NCBI RefSeq assembly: GCF_026212465.1
Contig: NC_080049.1
Coordinates: 6,357,564 to 6,421,563, forward strand
Direction: 5' to 3'
Source: Amaranthus tricolor
Lineage: Eukaryota; Streptophyta; Magnoliopsida; Caryophyllales; Amaranthaceae
Length of the DNA stretch: 64,000 nt
Of the stretch, positions 1 through 12,694 are shown piece after piece; position 1 is the stretch's first letter, and each line of letters begins with the position of its first letter. A program made the translations under genes and the position numbers. The notes under the pieces were generated by a model, which was not told the origin of the DNA, searched no databases, and was given only the letters and a program-made list of their open reading frames with translations.

Positions 1-700
1 ATTAATTTATTTTAATCCGTAAATTTAAAATAGAAATAAGATCTAAAATAAAAGATTTTGTTTGCACAGTTTTTCAAAGAATGATACAAATTATAAGATA
101 TGATATACAAATAAAAAATTATTTTAAAAACTATGTATAAAATAAACGCAAATAATATAAAAAAAACAAAAGGAATAGATGATAGAATATTTGAATAGAT
201 TTAAATCAACAAAAAATGCAAAAATGTTACTAATGTAGATAAAGGAAGTTTCATACGCAGGTCCATCACTTATTTTGTTTGGAAGTACAGGAGCATGTGC
301 CTCGTCAAATCCTTAATAATTCACAAACAATGGCATACTTGGTTAAATTCTAAGCGATAAACATAGAGTTTTAAATTAAGAGATAAAAGTATTTGAATTT
401 TATACTTTTTTAGTTCTAAAAAGGTTAAAACTTAAATTAGTCTTTTTTTATTTCTTAAAATAAGAGTTTATATAGACAATAAAAGGTAAAAGTCAAAATT
501 ATACACACACACATTAGTGGTTTTAGACCACTTTTTAAGACACTTTGTCAATTGTTTAATGTGCTATATATCACTGTCCACGGTTACGTTGTCCATAAAA
601 TTGCTGATATTATCATCGGTTATATATGTTCCATTTTTTCAACATTCTAACAATTATATGTTTTGAAATTTTTTTTTTTAATAATTTTGAGAGGATTTCG
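1..700. other. AT-rich intergenic, no gene seen
   Basis: No coding pattern, RNA gene or bounded repeat was recognised. The stretch is AT-rich, with short homopolymer runs, up to the first base of the foldback element at 701. Confidence 0.6.
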
Positions 701-1961
701 TGTCAAGGAACTACCTCAACCAGAGCTTAAGCTGATGGTTGAGATCTCATAATATGTTATATACTCTGAAAACAATGCTATATTAGAGTTCGAACAATGT
801 GTTTCAAGCTCCAATATTCCCAAGATCGAATGTATGAGGTTTTGTGACAAACAAATTAAGCTATCAATGATATCGATGTTTGTAGGAGAAACTAATGCAA
901 TAAAACGACACAAAAATTTAACGAGGTTCACCCAACTTAGGCTACGTCCTCCGGTGTGTAGTATCTCTTATATTATCAAACGAGTTCAAAGAACTATCAA
1001 ATATGGAGAATTACAATAGAGAAGAGATATAAGCTAGTGTTTGGCTTGGGGTGTATTTTGTGGATGATTCTATGTGTGAATGAGAGCTCTCTATTTATAG
1101 GAGAGATCTCACTAAGTAACATTAAGTACATTAAAACTATGAATAAATGATAATGAAACATCCCCAAGTACTTGAAGAGTCAAAAAACAGCATCCTAGGA
1201 GTATCAGAGACTTCGCTCGACCAAAACAGGGGCTTGTTCGGTCGAGCGGGCTACAAGAAGTTTCTGGTTGCATTCTGTATGCTCGCTCGACCCATTCTGA
1301 GCTCGCTCGGTCGAGCGAGTTGGTCGAGCTGCACTTCAAAAGGCTTCTGACAGTATTGCTCGACTTGCATAGTAGAGCATCTTGAATTAAACCTTTGCAC
1401 TTCTTCATTAAAGTCCCATAACTCCCATGAATAACTCATACTTCATTACCTCGTTAATCCATACTCTTAATCACCATCATAAACCACAATCATCAAGACT
1501 CAACTTAATACACCAACATTAACACACTCATTGGATTCCAAACCCAAGAGTCACACATGAATGCACATACCAAATGTGCACTCAAGTCACACCATTCAAA
1601 ACATACTCTAACACGCCCTTCACACGAGAGCCCATCGGGCTAGATGTGTGGATGCAACATAAATCCTCCTCATACCTGACATTAAATATTCCACTTAAAA
1701 TGAGGGGTGGTTGATATTCGAACCCGTGACCACTTGTCGCGTTGACTTCTGATACTATTTCAAAAGGTCACGAGTTCGAATCTCAACCACCCTTCATTTA
1801 TAGTGGAATATTTAACGCTAGGTATGAGGAGGACCTTTGTTGCATCCACACTTCTAGCCAAAAATTAAGGCTCTCGTATGAGGGGGTGTGTTAAGAGTAT
1901 ATAACATATCTTAGGGCTTCAACCATAAGCTTAAATTTTTAGTTGAGTTGGTTCCTTGACA
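701..1961. mobile_element. Foldback (long inverted repeat) element, split by a solo LTR
   Basis: The element starts TGTCAAGGAAC and ends GTTCCTTGACA, and the two halves are imperfect inverted copies over nearly their whole length. Examples are 1690-1735 against 1762-1800 (around the CGAACCCGTGACC motif) and the ATGTTATATACTC motif near 755 against its complement near 1896. Without the solo LTR (767-1603) and one 5-bp duplication the element is about 420 bp. There is no coding sequence and no convincing target-site duplication outside the ends. Related arm fragments occur near 31920-32020, 41186-41282 and 61713-61775, so this is a dispersed family. The transposase class is not determinable from sequence alone. 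Confidence 0.7.
767..1603 (-). repeat. Solo LTR of a Ty1/copia element (diverged copy)
   Basis: It begins TG and ends CA, and is flanked by the 5-bp direct repeat TACTC at 762-766 and 1604-1608. It matches, with many differences, the LTRs of the copia element at 21190-26755: the GGTTCACCCAAC and TACGTCCTCCG motifs, the GAGAGCTCT block, the GGTCGAGCG-rich block (1214-1330) and the 3' end near CATTCAAAACA. No internal retrotransposon sequence lies beside it, so it is a solo LTR left by recombination. Strand follows the complete element, which reads on the minus strand. It is the most diverged of the four copies here. Confidence 0.85.
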
Positions 1962-2186
1962 TTTGAGTTATCAATGGCATTGCTTTGGGTATAAATCATA
2001 ATTTGTTGGCAATATTCAAAATTTGTGTAAAGACTTTGCAGGTACCTTTCTAATGCATACGATCTACCGCTTACATATTTAATACAAAGCTCTATTTTAG
2101 GGTCTCGGTCTCTCTGCACATTTCTTATGCCTTATTTATTTTGTCTTTTACCTCAAACTCATGTTATATGCGAGATTTATTAGGTA

Positions 2187-3150
2187 TAGACCTGGGAAAA
2201 CGGTCGGTCGGTCGGGTTTTGGGTCGGATCAATTTCGGACGGGTCATTTTCGGGTCGGGTCAGTTTCGGATCAGGTCAGTTTCAGGTCGGATCACTCTGG
2301 GTTTCGGGTAGGTTCGGATTGACCCAACGGGTTACCATAAAACATTAGAATATCCAATCGACTAATTCAACATAAAAAAAAATCATTAAAATGTCTAAAA
2401 AAAATCATTAGAGAAATTACATGTACGATTTTCAAAAAATAGTTGGTATGTCAGGTTCATTTAAGTGCAAGAAAAATAGGGGAATTAATACTTATTTTGA
2501 AAGACTTGTAAGATACGCGCTTTATAAAAGTTATTTTGTTTATCATAATTGTAACGTTAGATAAAAATGACGTTAAAATTATCTTCACAATTTTCATGTT
2601 GGAAAGATATACAACTAACTAAGTACTTATTTCGTCTTATAAGATACGCGTTTTATAATTTAGGGTAGCGACATTCGTTTTTTGAAAAGCTCATTCAAAC
2701 GTGCAAAACGTTCGTATAAATTATATTGATTTGCTTACTGAAATGTAGAAGAATTAAAAACTCATTTGACTGATTTAACAAGATACATGTATTCAATTAA
2801 GATGATTATAACGTCCTGATTTTAAAGAAAAATAATTACGATGGCTAAAAAGACGTTAAATACGTGTTTTTTGAGATCTATTGATTAGTTTTAGGGTTCA
2901 AGTGATATACTCAATATGTTGAGATACTTTGAAAACAAAAATTTTATTTGAAATGAATTATAACATTGAAATTACTCTAAAAATTGATATTAAATCTGTC
3001 AAAATGGGTCGGTTCCGGTCGGTTTCCGGTCGGGTCATTATCGGGTCGGTCATGTTTCGGATTAAGTCGCTTTCGGGTCGGTCGGGTTCGGGTTTGTCGG
3101 GTCGGGTCCCGGGTTCATTTTTCGGGTCGGATCAAATTTTCCCGGGTCTA
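2187..3150. mobile_element. Non-autonomous hAT-type element with GGTCGG-rich subterminal repeats
   Basis: Terminal inverted repeats TAGACCTGGGAAAA (2187-2200) and TTTTCCCGGGTCTA (3137-3150) are flanked by a perfect 8-bp duplication ATTAGGTA (2179-2186 and 3151-3158). An 8-bp duplication is the hallmark of hAT insertion. Both subterminal regions (about 2200-2330 and 3005-3135) are runs of GGGTCGG/TCGGGT motifs in an otherwise AT-rich element, as expected for subterminal transposase-binding repeats. The 964-bp element has no transposase frame; the short open frame across the right end is a product of the repeat. Confidence 0.85.
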
Positions 3151-3158
3151 ATTAGGTA

Positions 3159-3852
3159 TAATAATTTAAAGGAATAACTCAAGCAAAACATCAAAAAAAG
3201 AGCTAATAGTATAAAGGATGAAAAGGACAAGTGGGAGGATAACTGCTTACGCAAATTGTTAGGTTGTTGGTGGTTCATTTAGGTACTAGGAAAATAGGAG
3301 GAAGCTTACCATTTACCAGGTACCTTACTGGTTACAAGTATACACACGAATTTATTATTTCGAAGGAAACAACGAACAACTAACATACATACGTAGCTAC
3401 TAGTCCTTTGGTACAAAGGTGGTGTCTGGTGACAGCCTTGATTAAAAAAAAAAAAAAATCTCATTTCTATTGTTAAAACTTAAAACACCAATAGTTGTGA
3501 GATACTGTATCTCCGAGAGACGCATTAGATATATGAACTAAATAGCTTAATTATTATAAATTATAGAGAAAATAAGAATGTAGCTTCCTAATTTAAAGTC
3601 GCCTATTTAAAATTTGTTCTCTCACAAGAGTTGTCAAAACTGGGAACAAGAACTATTTTAAAAATATTAAAACACAAATTACAATATAACAGATTATATG
3701 ACATCTAAATACATTAAGTTATCAAAATATATTTCTCTCAAAAAATTAACTAAAGATACAACTAATCTACTCGCTGATTTTTTTTGTTTGTCCACTTTAA
3801 ATTTTTCTATTTTAGGAGAGAAAAATTCAAATGAGATTTTTGAAAAATATAT
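3159..3852. other. AT-rich intergenic, nothing recognised
   Basis: No gene, RNA or bounded repeat was recognised between the hAT element and the Stowaway element. Confidence 0.5.
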
Positions 3853-3854
3853 TA

Positions 3855-4110
3855 CTACCTCCTATTCAACCCATTAGTCTCATTTAGTTTTTTCATACTT
3901 GTCGAGACAACATTTTAACATTTAATATCTTTAATTATTCTTAACTAAAAATTAAAAAATTGATATTAATAATCTTTGTATTGAGACAAGTTAAACAAGA
4001 TCTTATATGACTATGTTTTAACTTATAGACTAAGAATAAAATACAAATTAGGAGTGATAAGTGAATAATGAAAAAAATTAAGTGAGACTAATGGGTAGAA
4101 TAGGAAAGGG
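3855..4110. mobile_element. Stowaway-type (Tc1/mariner) MITE
   Basis: The 256-bp element has inverted ends of about 30 bp: CTACCTCCTATTC with CCCATTAGTCTCA on the left, and TGAGACTAATGGG with GAATAGGAAAGGG on the right. It is flanked by TA on each side (3853-3854, 4111-4112). The CTACCTCC start is close to the plant Stowaway consensus CTCCCTCCGT. No coding content. A second Stowaway-like end (GAACGGAGGAAG followed by TA) lies at 4273-4286, without a clear left partner. Confidence 0.8.
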
Positions 4111-4293
4111 TATATATTAAAGATATAATATATATTCATGTAGGATCTTGTTAGATCCGTCTTGATGCAAAAAAAATTTAATATATAATTTTTTATCATG
4201 CGTATTTAGAAATATTGAGACTCAAAAATTATTTTTAAAATACGTGTAAAAATTGAAGACGACAAACAAAATAGAACGGAGGAAGTATATATT

Positions 4294-5095
4294 TCTATCT
4301 ATATTCATTATTATTAGTAAATTCTTGAAAAAGATAAGTGTCATTATCTGAGGATGTCTAATAAATGACGGAATTTCATTGGTTGAAATCTTAATAATAA
4401 CATGACAGCTAATTAGGTTAGTTTTTAAAATAGGAAAGTGAATTAAAATGATGAAACTAGAATACAACAATATTAAGCAGACCAAAATTAGTAAGAATCC
4501 GACTATAATTTTTTAAATTCTTATGTACAATGGCATTATATAATTATACAATCTAATAAAAAGAATGTAAAATTTCATATGGCATTCTCATAGTGATGTA
4601 CCATAAAAAATAATTCTTACCAAAGTTAACATTAATTTATTCCTTAATATATGAATAATATATCACAATTAGATATGTTCTTTTAATTTAAATTTTCATA
4701 GAATATTATATTTTTAAAAGCTACATAAAATTTTCAATTAAAGCTTCTTAGAATATATATTTGCTTTTTTTATTTCGAAAAATTTGCTAACTAATAAAGT
4801 TTCTTCATTAAAATTTTAATTTCTAAAATATTTCATCAAGAAAAAAAGATTCATGATAATCAAAAATTATTTTGAGAATGACAAATAATTATTATGATAA
4901 TGTTGTTGGAAGATTAACCAAATGTAATGAGATTTTTTTCATTACAAGCACTATATATTCTAAAATGCTCTATCGATTTTATAAGAAATATTATAATTTT
5001 ATGTTGATAACATGTAATTGCATTTCTATTTAAAACTTATGTTTATATATACTTTTACGCTAATAATTTCGTGCATACACGAGTTTCTATACTAG
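4294..5095 (+). mobile_element. Helitron-like non-autonomous element (3' end clear, 5' end tentative)
   Basis: The 3' end has the Helitron signature: a short hairpin TCGTG-CATA-CACGA (5069-5082), a 9-base spacer, then CTAG (5092-5095) followed by T. The same arrangement with a covarying stem ends the small element at 8006. The 5' end is placed at TCTATCTATATT (4294) only because plant Helitrons begin with TC; the base before it is T rather than the usual A, so this boundary is weak. There is no coding sequence and no target-site duplication, as expected for Helitrons. Confidence 0.5.
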
Positions 5096-5216
5096 TTTAC
5101 AATATAAACATTAGTATATGATTTTCAATTATATTTTAAACTGCCAACAACAAATCCAATTAAATAGTGAAATGATTTTGCAATAATCCTATCCTATCAT
5201 TTGATAAATATACAAT

Positions 5217-6478
5217 GGGATATTATAGCAAAATATCAATGGAACCCCTATACTATAGCAAAATATCAATGGTACCCCAGTTAATTTCAATGGTACCCCC
5301 AACTATATGCTAATTACAACTGTGACACTATTAATCAATTTTCCGTTAAATGCCCATTAAATTTTAAATTTAACCTAACCATGGTTAGTTTCTTCTTCTT
5401 CCTTTTTCCCTTTCCTCTTCCTACTCTCCTTCCATGGCTGCTTCCCTTTTCAGTATTATTTTTATTGAAAGCTGATACTCTATTCCATTTCTACCTTCAT
5501 ATTTACCACTTAGAGCTGAATATGCTCTGTTCTGTGGTTAATGCAACTGCTCTGTTCATTCAACTGAAAGAGAATTGATGGCTTATTTTAGTCAAAAACT
5601 TGAATTGAATTTCTGTATTTCTATCTTTATCGAGAACTTCTGGATTACAATGTTTTTGATGCTCTGTTCAGTTTCAGAAGTCCACAATTTCGAGATACGC
5701 TAACGAAAGATTCCACTATTAATTTTGATTGAATTATTGGAATTTATATTAGGCTTAACAGATCATACTCTCTCTCATATATGTTCGTGTGATTCAACAA
5801 CAATTTAGTTTTCACAGCTACAGTAACTCTTTAATTTCCAAAAGATTAAACACAAATTTAATAATGCTAAGAAAATTTAGAATTTTAAAATTTGGCACGC
5901 AGATATTGAATTTGTTAGCTGGCAATTTTCAATCGCCATAGTTGTTGTTTAGGCACTCATTTTTCATTGTTCCTTTTCAAAACAACGCTTTCTTTTAATT
6001 TTCTAATTCTTAATTTATTTGTAGTAATATATTTGAATTTTTGGAATATTGTTAAGGAATGGCAGAGGAAAAGAAAGGAAGGAGGGGTAGAGGAAGGATT
6101 AGCGAGAGCCAGAGCAACAATTCGAAAAGAAAAAGGTTGGAATAGAAGAAACGACTCTGTGTTTATGAATGCTTCAGATTCCACCTTCATCTACCGGTGA
6201 CGGAAAATCAATTCGTTCTTTTCTGCATATTCGGGTTGATCATTGTCAGGCTTGAGATGAAGTAGCCATGGAAGGAGAGCAGGAAGAGGAAAGGGAAAAG
6301 GAAAGAAGAAGAAACTAACTATGGTTAGGTTAAATTCAAAATTTAACGGGCATTTAACGGAAAAATGATTAATAGTGTCACGGTTGTAATTAGCATATAG
6401 TTGGGGGGGTACCATTAAAATTAACTGGGGTACCATTGATATTTTGCTATAGTACATGGGTACCATTGATAATATCTC
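5217..6478. mobile_element. Mutator-like (MULE) non-autonomous element with ~220-bp terminal inverted repeats
   Basis: Long inverted repeats occupy about 5217-5447 and 6259-6478, and a perfect 9-bp duplication ATATACAAT flanks them (5208-5216 and 6479-6487). Long TIRs with a 9-bp duplication indicate the Mutator superfamily. The left arm has an extra segment of about 20 bases that repeats the AAAATATCAATGG motif. The roughly 810-bp interior (5448-6258) shows no MURA transposase. It could hold captured host sequence, as in Pack-MULEs, but none was recognised. The open frames at 5381-5578 and 5957-6466 lie across the TIRs and are not credible genes. Confidence 0.85.
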
Positions 6479-6487
6479 ATATACAAT

Positions 6488-7400
6488 TAATAGAATGACT
6501 CCGTCATATAATATCCTAAAGAAATTACTAAATAATTGTACGTAATATAAGGTATCAAAAAAATTGTTCCACTAAATGAAATTTTTATTACTATTTTAAG
6601 AGTATTTCAGAAATGAGATTTTTATTAACTATTTGAACGTTTGGTAGGTGGTAATAGAAATGAAAACTATTGTAATTTTAGTTGAAAATTCTCTTGGCTA
6701 CTTTGATGACAATGTTTGTCCAACTTTAATCATCTCATTTTCTACATAAAATTCATTCCAATGCATTACCATTGAGAGATGTTGTATTAGGTGGTAATGG
6801 AAATTAGTAAAAAAAAAATATATTTTTCGTGATTAAAGTTTCTAATGACATGGAACTTTTAATAAAATTTTACACTATAAATCATTCTCATTATCACCAT
6901 TTATTATCAATCACCAAAATAATAATAATTTAGCAATAATCATAAATGTTAGTAAATAAAAATTGGGCCAACAACAAAGCTCAGTACTATTGTTGCATAT
7001 CAAATTAAAAAGAATATATGCCATATTTTAAATTTAATTTTATTTTTCAAGAATAACACATGTGTAGCCTTCTTTTACTATGCCTATTTAAATAGAATTT
7101 AACAATCACAAAGTTTTCTATTATGCACAATTTCATGGTGCATTTATTTAGAGTTACAAGTAGGAAAAAGAATTTGAAAGTATTTAACAAAGATATAATA
7201 ATTAATGCGATAGCGTTAATAATGTTGTGTATAAAGAGATCTTTTGAAACTTTTAACTTGAAATTTACATTTCACGATGGGTTTGAGACATTTTACTTAA
7301 CTGCAATTGCTTAGTAACCTAATCTTTTGGTTATCGTTGAAGATATGTCAATGTGCAACCAGGGCCTTTTAGAGGCCTAAGGCGAAATATATTTTATGAG
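6488..7400. other. AT-rich intergenic, no gene seen
   Basis: The short open frame at 7123-7314 has no recognisable domain. Nothing else is supported before the 3' end of the hAT pseudogene. Confidence 0.5.
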
Positions 7401-7659
7401 CACCTAACTATTATATAGACATACAAAAATTATATATTAAATGTCGTAAAAAAGTGTATACATTAATATATAATATAAAATCAAAGAAGAATATTCAATC
7501 ACTAAAAACAGTGTCTAAGTCAATAGATTCAGTCATATTTTTCTCAATACATAAAATTGCAAGAAATTCAAACGTTCTTGTGAAATTGAAAATTTTAAGT
7601 GATTTTTTAGTATCTTCAACTTTGAAAACTTCTCTTGGTTGATGCAACAGTAACATGAA

Positions 7660-8006
7660 CAATTATACATTATACTAAAAAATTTAGAAAATTTCAAGTG
7701 TCACAACAAAAGAAAGTTTGTCAAATGAAACTCATTTATTAGTTAAAGAAAAATAACATGGCATTTGATCTTTACCAATATCTATACCATTGAAGTATCT
7801 TTGATTGACATTTATTATAGTTAAATGGAGTAAATTAGAGAATACAATATACTGCATAATATACTGATGACAATTTTCAAAATTACAGAGTTAATTTATA
7901 CATATAACTGTCAACATTTTCAACTGCATATATCTTTGGCTTTAATATCATATGTTTATATATGTCGATGCTAAAAAGTTGTGCATTACACAAGTTTCTA
8001 CACTAG
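7660..8006 (+). mobile_element. Small Helitron-like insertion inside the hAT pseudogene
   Basis: The 3' end has hairpin TTGTG-CATTA-CACAA (7979-7993), spacer, and CTAG (8003-8006) followed by T. This matches the 5069-5096 end, with a C:G pair replaced by T:A in the stem. The left boundary is set only by where hAT homology resumes (about 7655), not by a visible TC terminus. About 345 bp, AT-rich and non-coding. Confidence 0.6.
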
Positions 8007-9327
8007 TTACTAAGATTCAACAAGCAATTGAAACACTGGGAAAACAATCGGCTTCTTTGACAAACTCCAAAATACTATGCTAACCCATTCGACAAAGTCT
8101 TAAGCAATACTCTTAACTCTGAAAATAAATCATCTTTATCAACATCTTGCACATTGTTATGAGAATATGTCGCACTAAAATTAACACAACATGCTCTCAA
8201 TGCATTATCAGCTAGTGACTTCAACTTATTTGAACCACATAAGAATCGAAATATACTCTAAAAATTAGTTAGCTAATCAAATCTTTCATTGAGTGAAGTG
8301 GTGGCTATATCCGCTAAAACTAAAAAGTAGCTGTCTCGAAAATCTTCCTCTGGTGATTATATCATTCTTCATCAAGAATTTGATCAAATTACCTTTCTCA
8401 TTGAGTGCGACGCTTGCTTGGAAAATCAGACTCAATCTCCATTTCAAAAACAATAGTTTTGGCATGATTCAAACTAGGAACAAACTCTTCATCTCTATAC
8501 TTCTCAAAATAATTAATGACATCACTTATTAGGCTAATTGCAACAACAATGTTGGTGGACTTAGATTGTAGCTTCTAACTCAACATGTCAACATAGAACA
8601 AAATATCTTACCAAATAATCATGCCAAGCAAAAATACAAATTTAGTTATTAATTTTGCCAAAAGTCGAGCACGACTCTTTATCCCGAAATCTTTCTTGGA
8701 ATCATGCATCTTCAATAAAGCAAGTCTTATTTGATGGACTTGATATCTAATAGCTTTCACACTTTTAATCTGGTTCTTCTAACGTGTATTAGACAATGAT
8801 TTAATAGTTAATCTAGGAACATTATTAATGAGAATTTTTCACCTTTTAGTAGATCTAGAGAATAATGTGTATATACTTTGCACAATCCCAAAAAATGAAG
8901 TAGCTCTCACACAAGATTTTTCCATATTGCATAAGGTAAGATATATATTATTACATGCTTAAGGTATATACAAAACTTTTGGTTTTAGTTTTATAAGCCT
9001 CTTTTGAACTCCTTGGTGTTTGCCTTTCTTGTTTGAACCATTATTATAACCTTGACCCCTCACATTAAGCACGTTAATATTAAGAGATTTCAATACCTTT
9101 AATAAATCATTAAAATGTCCCAAGCCAGAAGTGTCATTTACTTTCCAAAACTCTAAAAAGTACTCTTTCGCCCTATATTTAGTTAAAATTTTTATTTACC
9201 TTCTACTTAAAGTCTTTTATTAGAACCATAAAAAGACAGTTTATATTTAGTTAAAAATTCCACACCACCAATTATTCTTTACAAAACTTCTCTTCACCGC
9301 TTTTTCTCTCTCATGATTTGTTGTTAC

Positions 9328-10092
9328 TGAAAATGTTTGCCAAAACTGTTACGATGATAAGAATAATTCAAACAACAATGAACAAAACAATGTTTGACAA
9401 TGTAAACAAAACAAAAGAGACACAAGGATTTAAGGAGGTTCATCCAATGATGGCTACGTCCTCCGTGGTGTGTAGTTTCTATTTATATTATATCAAAAGA
9501 GTATAAACAACACTTCTAAATGAAGAATTACAATTGAGTAAGAGATAAAAACAAAAGGCTATGTGTTTGGCTTAGAGGTTGTGTTTGATGTGTTTGATGT
9601 GTGAGTATGAGAGCTCTATATATAGTACTAGGTACATGAATATCAATAGCTCACTTGAATACATAGTTAATATAGAGTAATGAATAATATGAAATAACTC
9701 CAAGGCAAGGACTTGAAAGGTTAAAAAACAGCATCCCATGCACATCAGAGGATCCGCTCGACCGGAACAGAGAGCTCGCTCGGTCGAGCGGCTCGATCGA
9801 GCGAGCATCAGCTACATTCTGGAGCATTCTGTCTGACCGCTCGACCTACCAATATGGCTCGCTCGGTCGAGTGGGTAGGTCGAGCGACCTCTCTGCTTCC
9901 TCTGTCAGAATTCTGATCGAGCTACCATAAAATCAAGTCCTTCCTACTTCTTCATTAATCTTCATTAACATCCATAATTCCTCATGAATACTCTCTACAT
10001 AATTACACCCTTTTGGATTCCATAAACCAAGAGTCACACACATGAATACACACTTTAATTGTGCACTCAAGTCACACATACCATTCATAACA
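9328..10092 (-). repeat. Solo LTR of a Ty1/copia element
   Basis: This 765-bp copy begins TG, ends CA, and is flanked by the perfect 5-bp duplication GTTAC (9323-9327 and 10093-10097). It is very close in sequence to the LTRs at 21190-21950 and 26028-26755, including the GAGAGCTCTATATATAG promoter-like block and the GGTCGAGCG-rich block at 9754-9890. No internal domain is present, so it is a solo LTR. It sits inside the hAT pseudogene, so it inserted after that transposase gene arrived. Confidence 0.92.
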
Positions 10093-10311
10093 GTTACAAT
10101 GTATTATGAATTATATTGTTTCTTTTTATACAATCTAAGACTTGGTTTCTTCAAAGAACTCATATAAGCCATGTGTTCAAGACTAATTTCATGACCTTTA
10201 AGTCTCTCGTTAAAATATTTTTAATCTTTAAACCTGACACTTGCTAGGAAATGCTTGACAAACATTGCAACTAAACAATTTTGTGAAGTAAACAATACAA
10301 TTTATCTACCC

Positions 10312-11284
10312 ATTTTGAGTTAACTAAGCACTTTCAATCACTAGTCTCACCATAGCTATAACACTGCAATATTTTTTGTATTACTTACTAATATCATATT
10401 TTTTTTAAAGAAATATTTTTTTTATAAGGTTGCACCTATTGCATAAAAGTGGATTAACATATGCAATTTCAACCCAATTTAAACCCAGATCTTTTAGCCC
10501 AAAAACTTAAACTAATAGAAAAAAAATAAAAACAGCTGGTCTTGGACAAGACCGTCTCAATACGAGACGGATAACCCAATTATAATTTTTCTCAATATGC
10601 GTTCAGTACTTGATCTATTTAACGTCATAATTGATATATTTCAGGTTAAAATTCAATTTATTTTATAAGTTATAAATGATCATAATTAATCACTTTAATG
10701 TCTTAATTGATCATTGTTAGTTGAAAAATTGAAATTTTATTTAACAAAGAGCCTTGAACTCTTGGTCATTTCCAATAGCATTCATAGAATCAATTGGCAA
10801 ACATAATTTGAAATCGGAACTTTCTCCGCCTTCACATCCAAGGTAAGCAAACATTACACCTACAACTTTATTTTCAAATCTATTATGAACAGAACATGTT
10901 GAGAAAAGAGCAATATCACTATTATTAATCGATGATTAAAGAGTACAAGTACTCTTATGTTCCATTAAAATCATCATGTATGCATTAAATAAGAGTACTT
11001 GTATTATACAATGTTTTAACATCATTATTGATAGTTTTATTGACCATTCATTTGTTGTTTGAAATTCATCCATAGAACGATAGAATAATACCATTTTATT
11101 TAATTTCGTTCTGAAATTGTGAAAATAGAATCATATTTAACTTCAAATTGATCGCTTATAGGTTCAAATCGAATTTTTTTATTTTAACTGATCTGTTTAA
11201 GTTTTACTTTATGTTGAAATTGATAACTTTAATGTCAAAATTGATATCTTTAAGGTAAAAATTGATAACTTCAAATTGATCGCT
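10312..11284. other. AT-rich intergenic with short repeats
   Basis: No gene seen. A palindromic repeat, AAGACCGTCTC followed by GAGACGG, lies at 10548-10570. A 20-base direct repeat beginning AACTTCAAATTGATCGC occurs near 11142 and near 11268; the second copy runs into the AT microsatellite. Confidence 0.5.
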
Positions 11285-12690
<1,406 letters not shown>

Positions 12691-12694
12691 GATC

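Larger units (their letters stand above)
7420..10310 (-). pseudogene. hAT transposase pseudogene, ZMYM1-like (TTF-type zinc finger / hAT dimerisation)
   Basis: Read on the minus strand, scattered blocks match the plant zinc finger MYM-type protein 1-like hAT transposases. An N-terminal zinc-finger block lies at about 10310-10140 (with FNERLKGHEISLEHM). A central block at about 9190-8870 contains VRGQGYNNGSNKKGKHQGVQ. Then come SFFGIVQSIYTLFSRSTKR, an EKYRDEEFVPS segment near 8480, LFSELRVLLKTL near 8110, CFPSVSIA near 8040, and VTVAS at about 7645, the start of the C-terminal dimerisation region. Many stops and frameshifts are present, and much of the middle region is missing. A solo copia LTR (9328-10092) separates the zinc-finger block from the rest, and a Helitron-like insert (about 7660-8006) falls between CFPSVSIA and VTVAS. 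The family call is from remembered motif patterns, so confidence is moderate to high. Confidence 0.75.

Noticed and set aside
1214..1330. Regular short repeats that could suggest a CRISPR array
   Set aside because: Unit spacing is irregular, units are inverse complements, and the block belongs to an LTR in plant DNA.
1680..1800. TTCGAACC/GGTTCGAA motifs that look like a tRNA T-loop
   Set aside because: They are the two arms of the foldback element; no acceptor stem, anticodon loop or box A order is present.
2929..3177. Open frame across the right end of the hAT MITE
   Set aside because: It reads the GGTCGG repeats and crosses the element end and its target duplication.
5381..6466. Open frames of 65-91 codons
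   Set aside because: They lie across the Mutator-like inverted repeats and appear on both strands as complements of each other.
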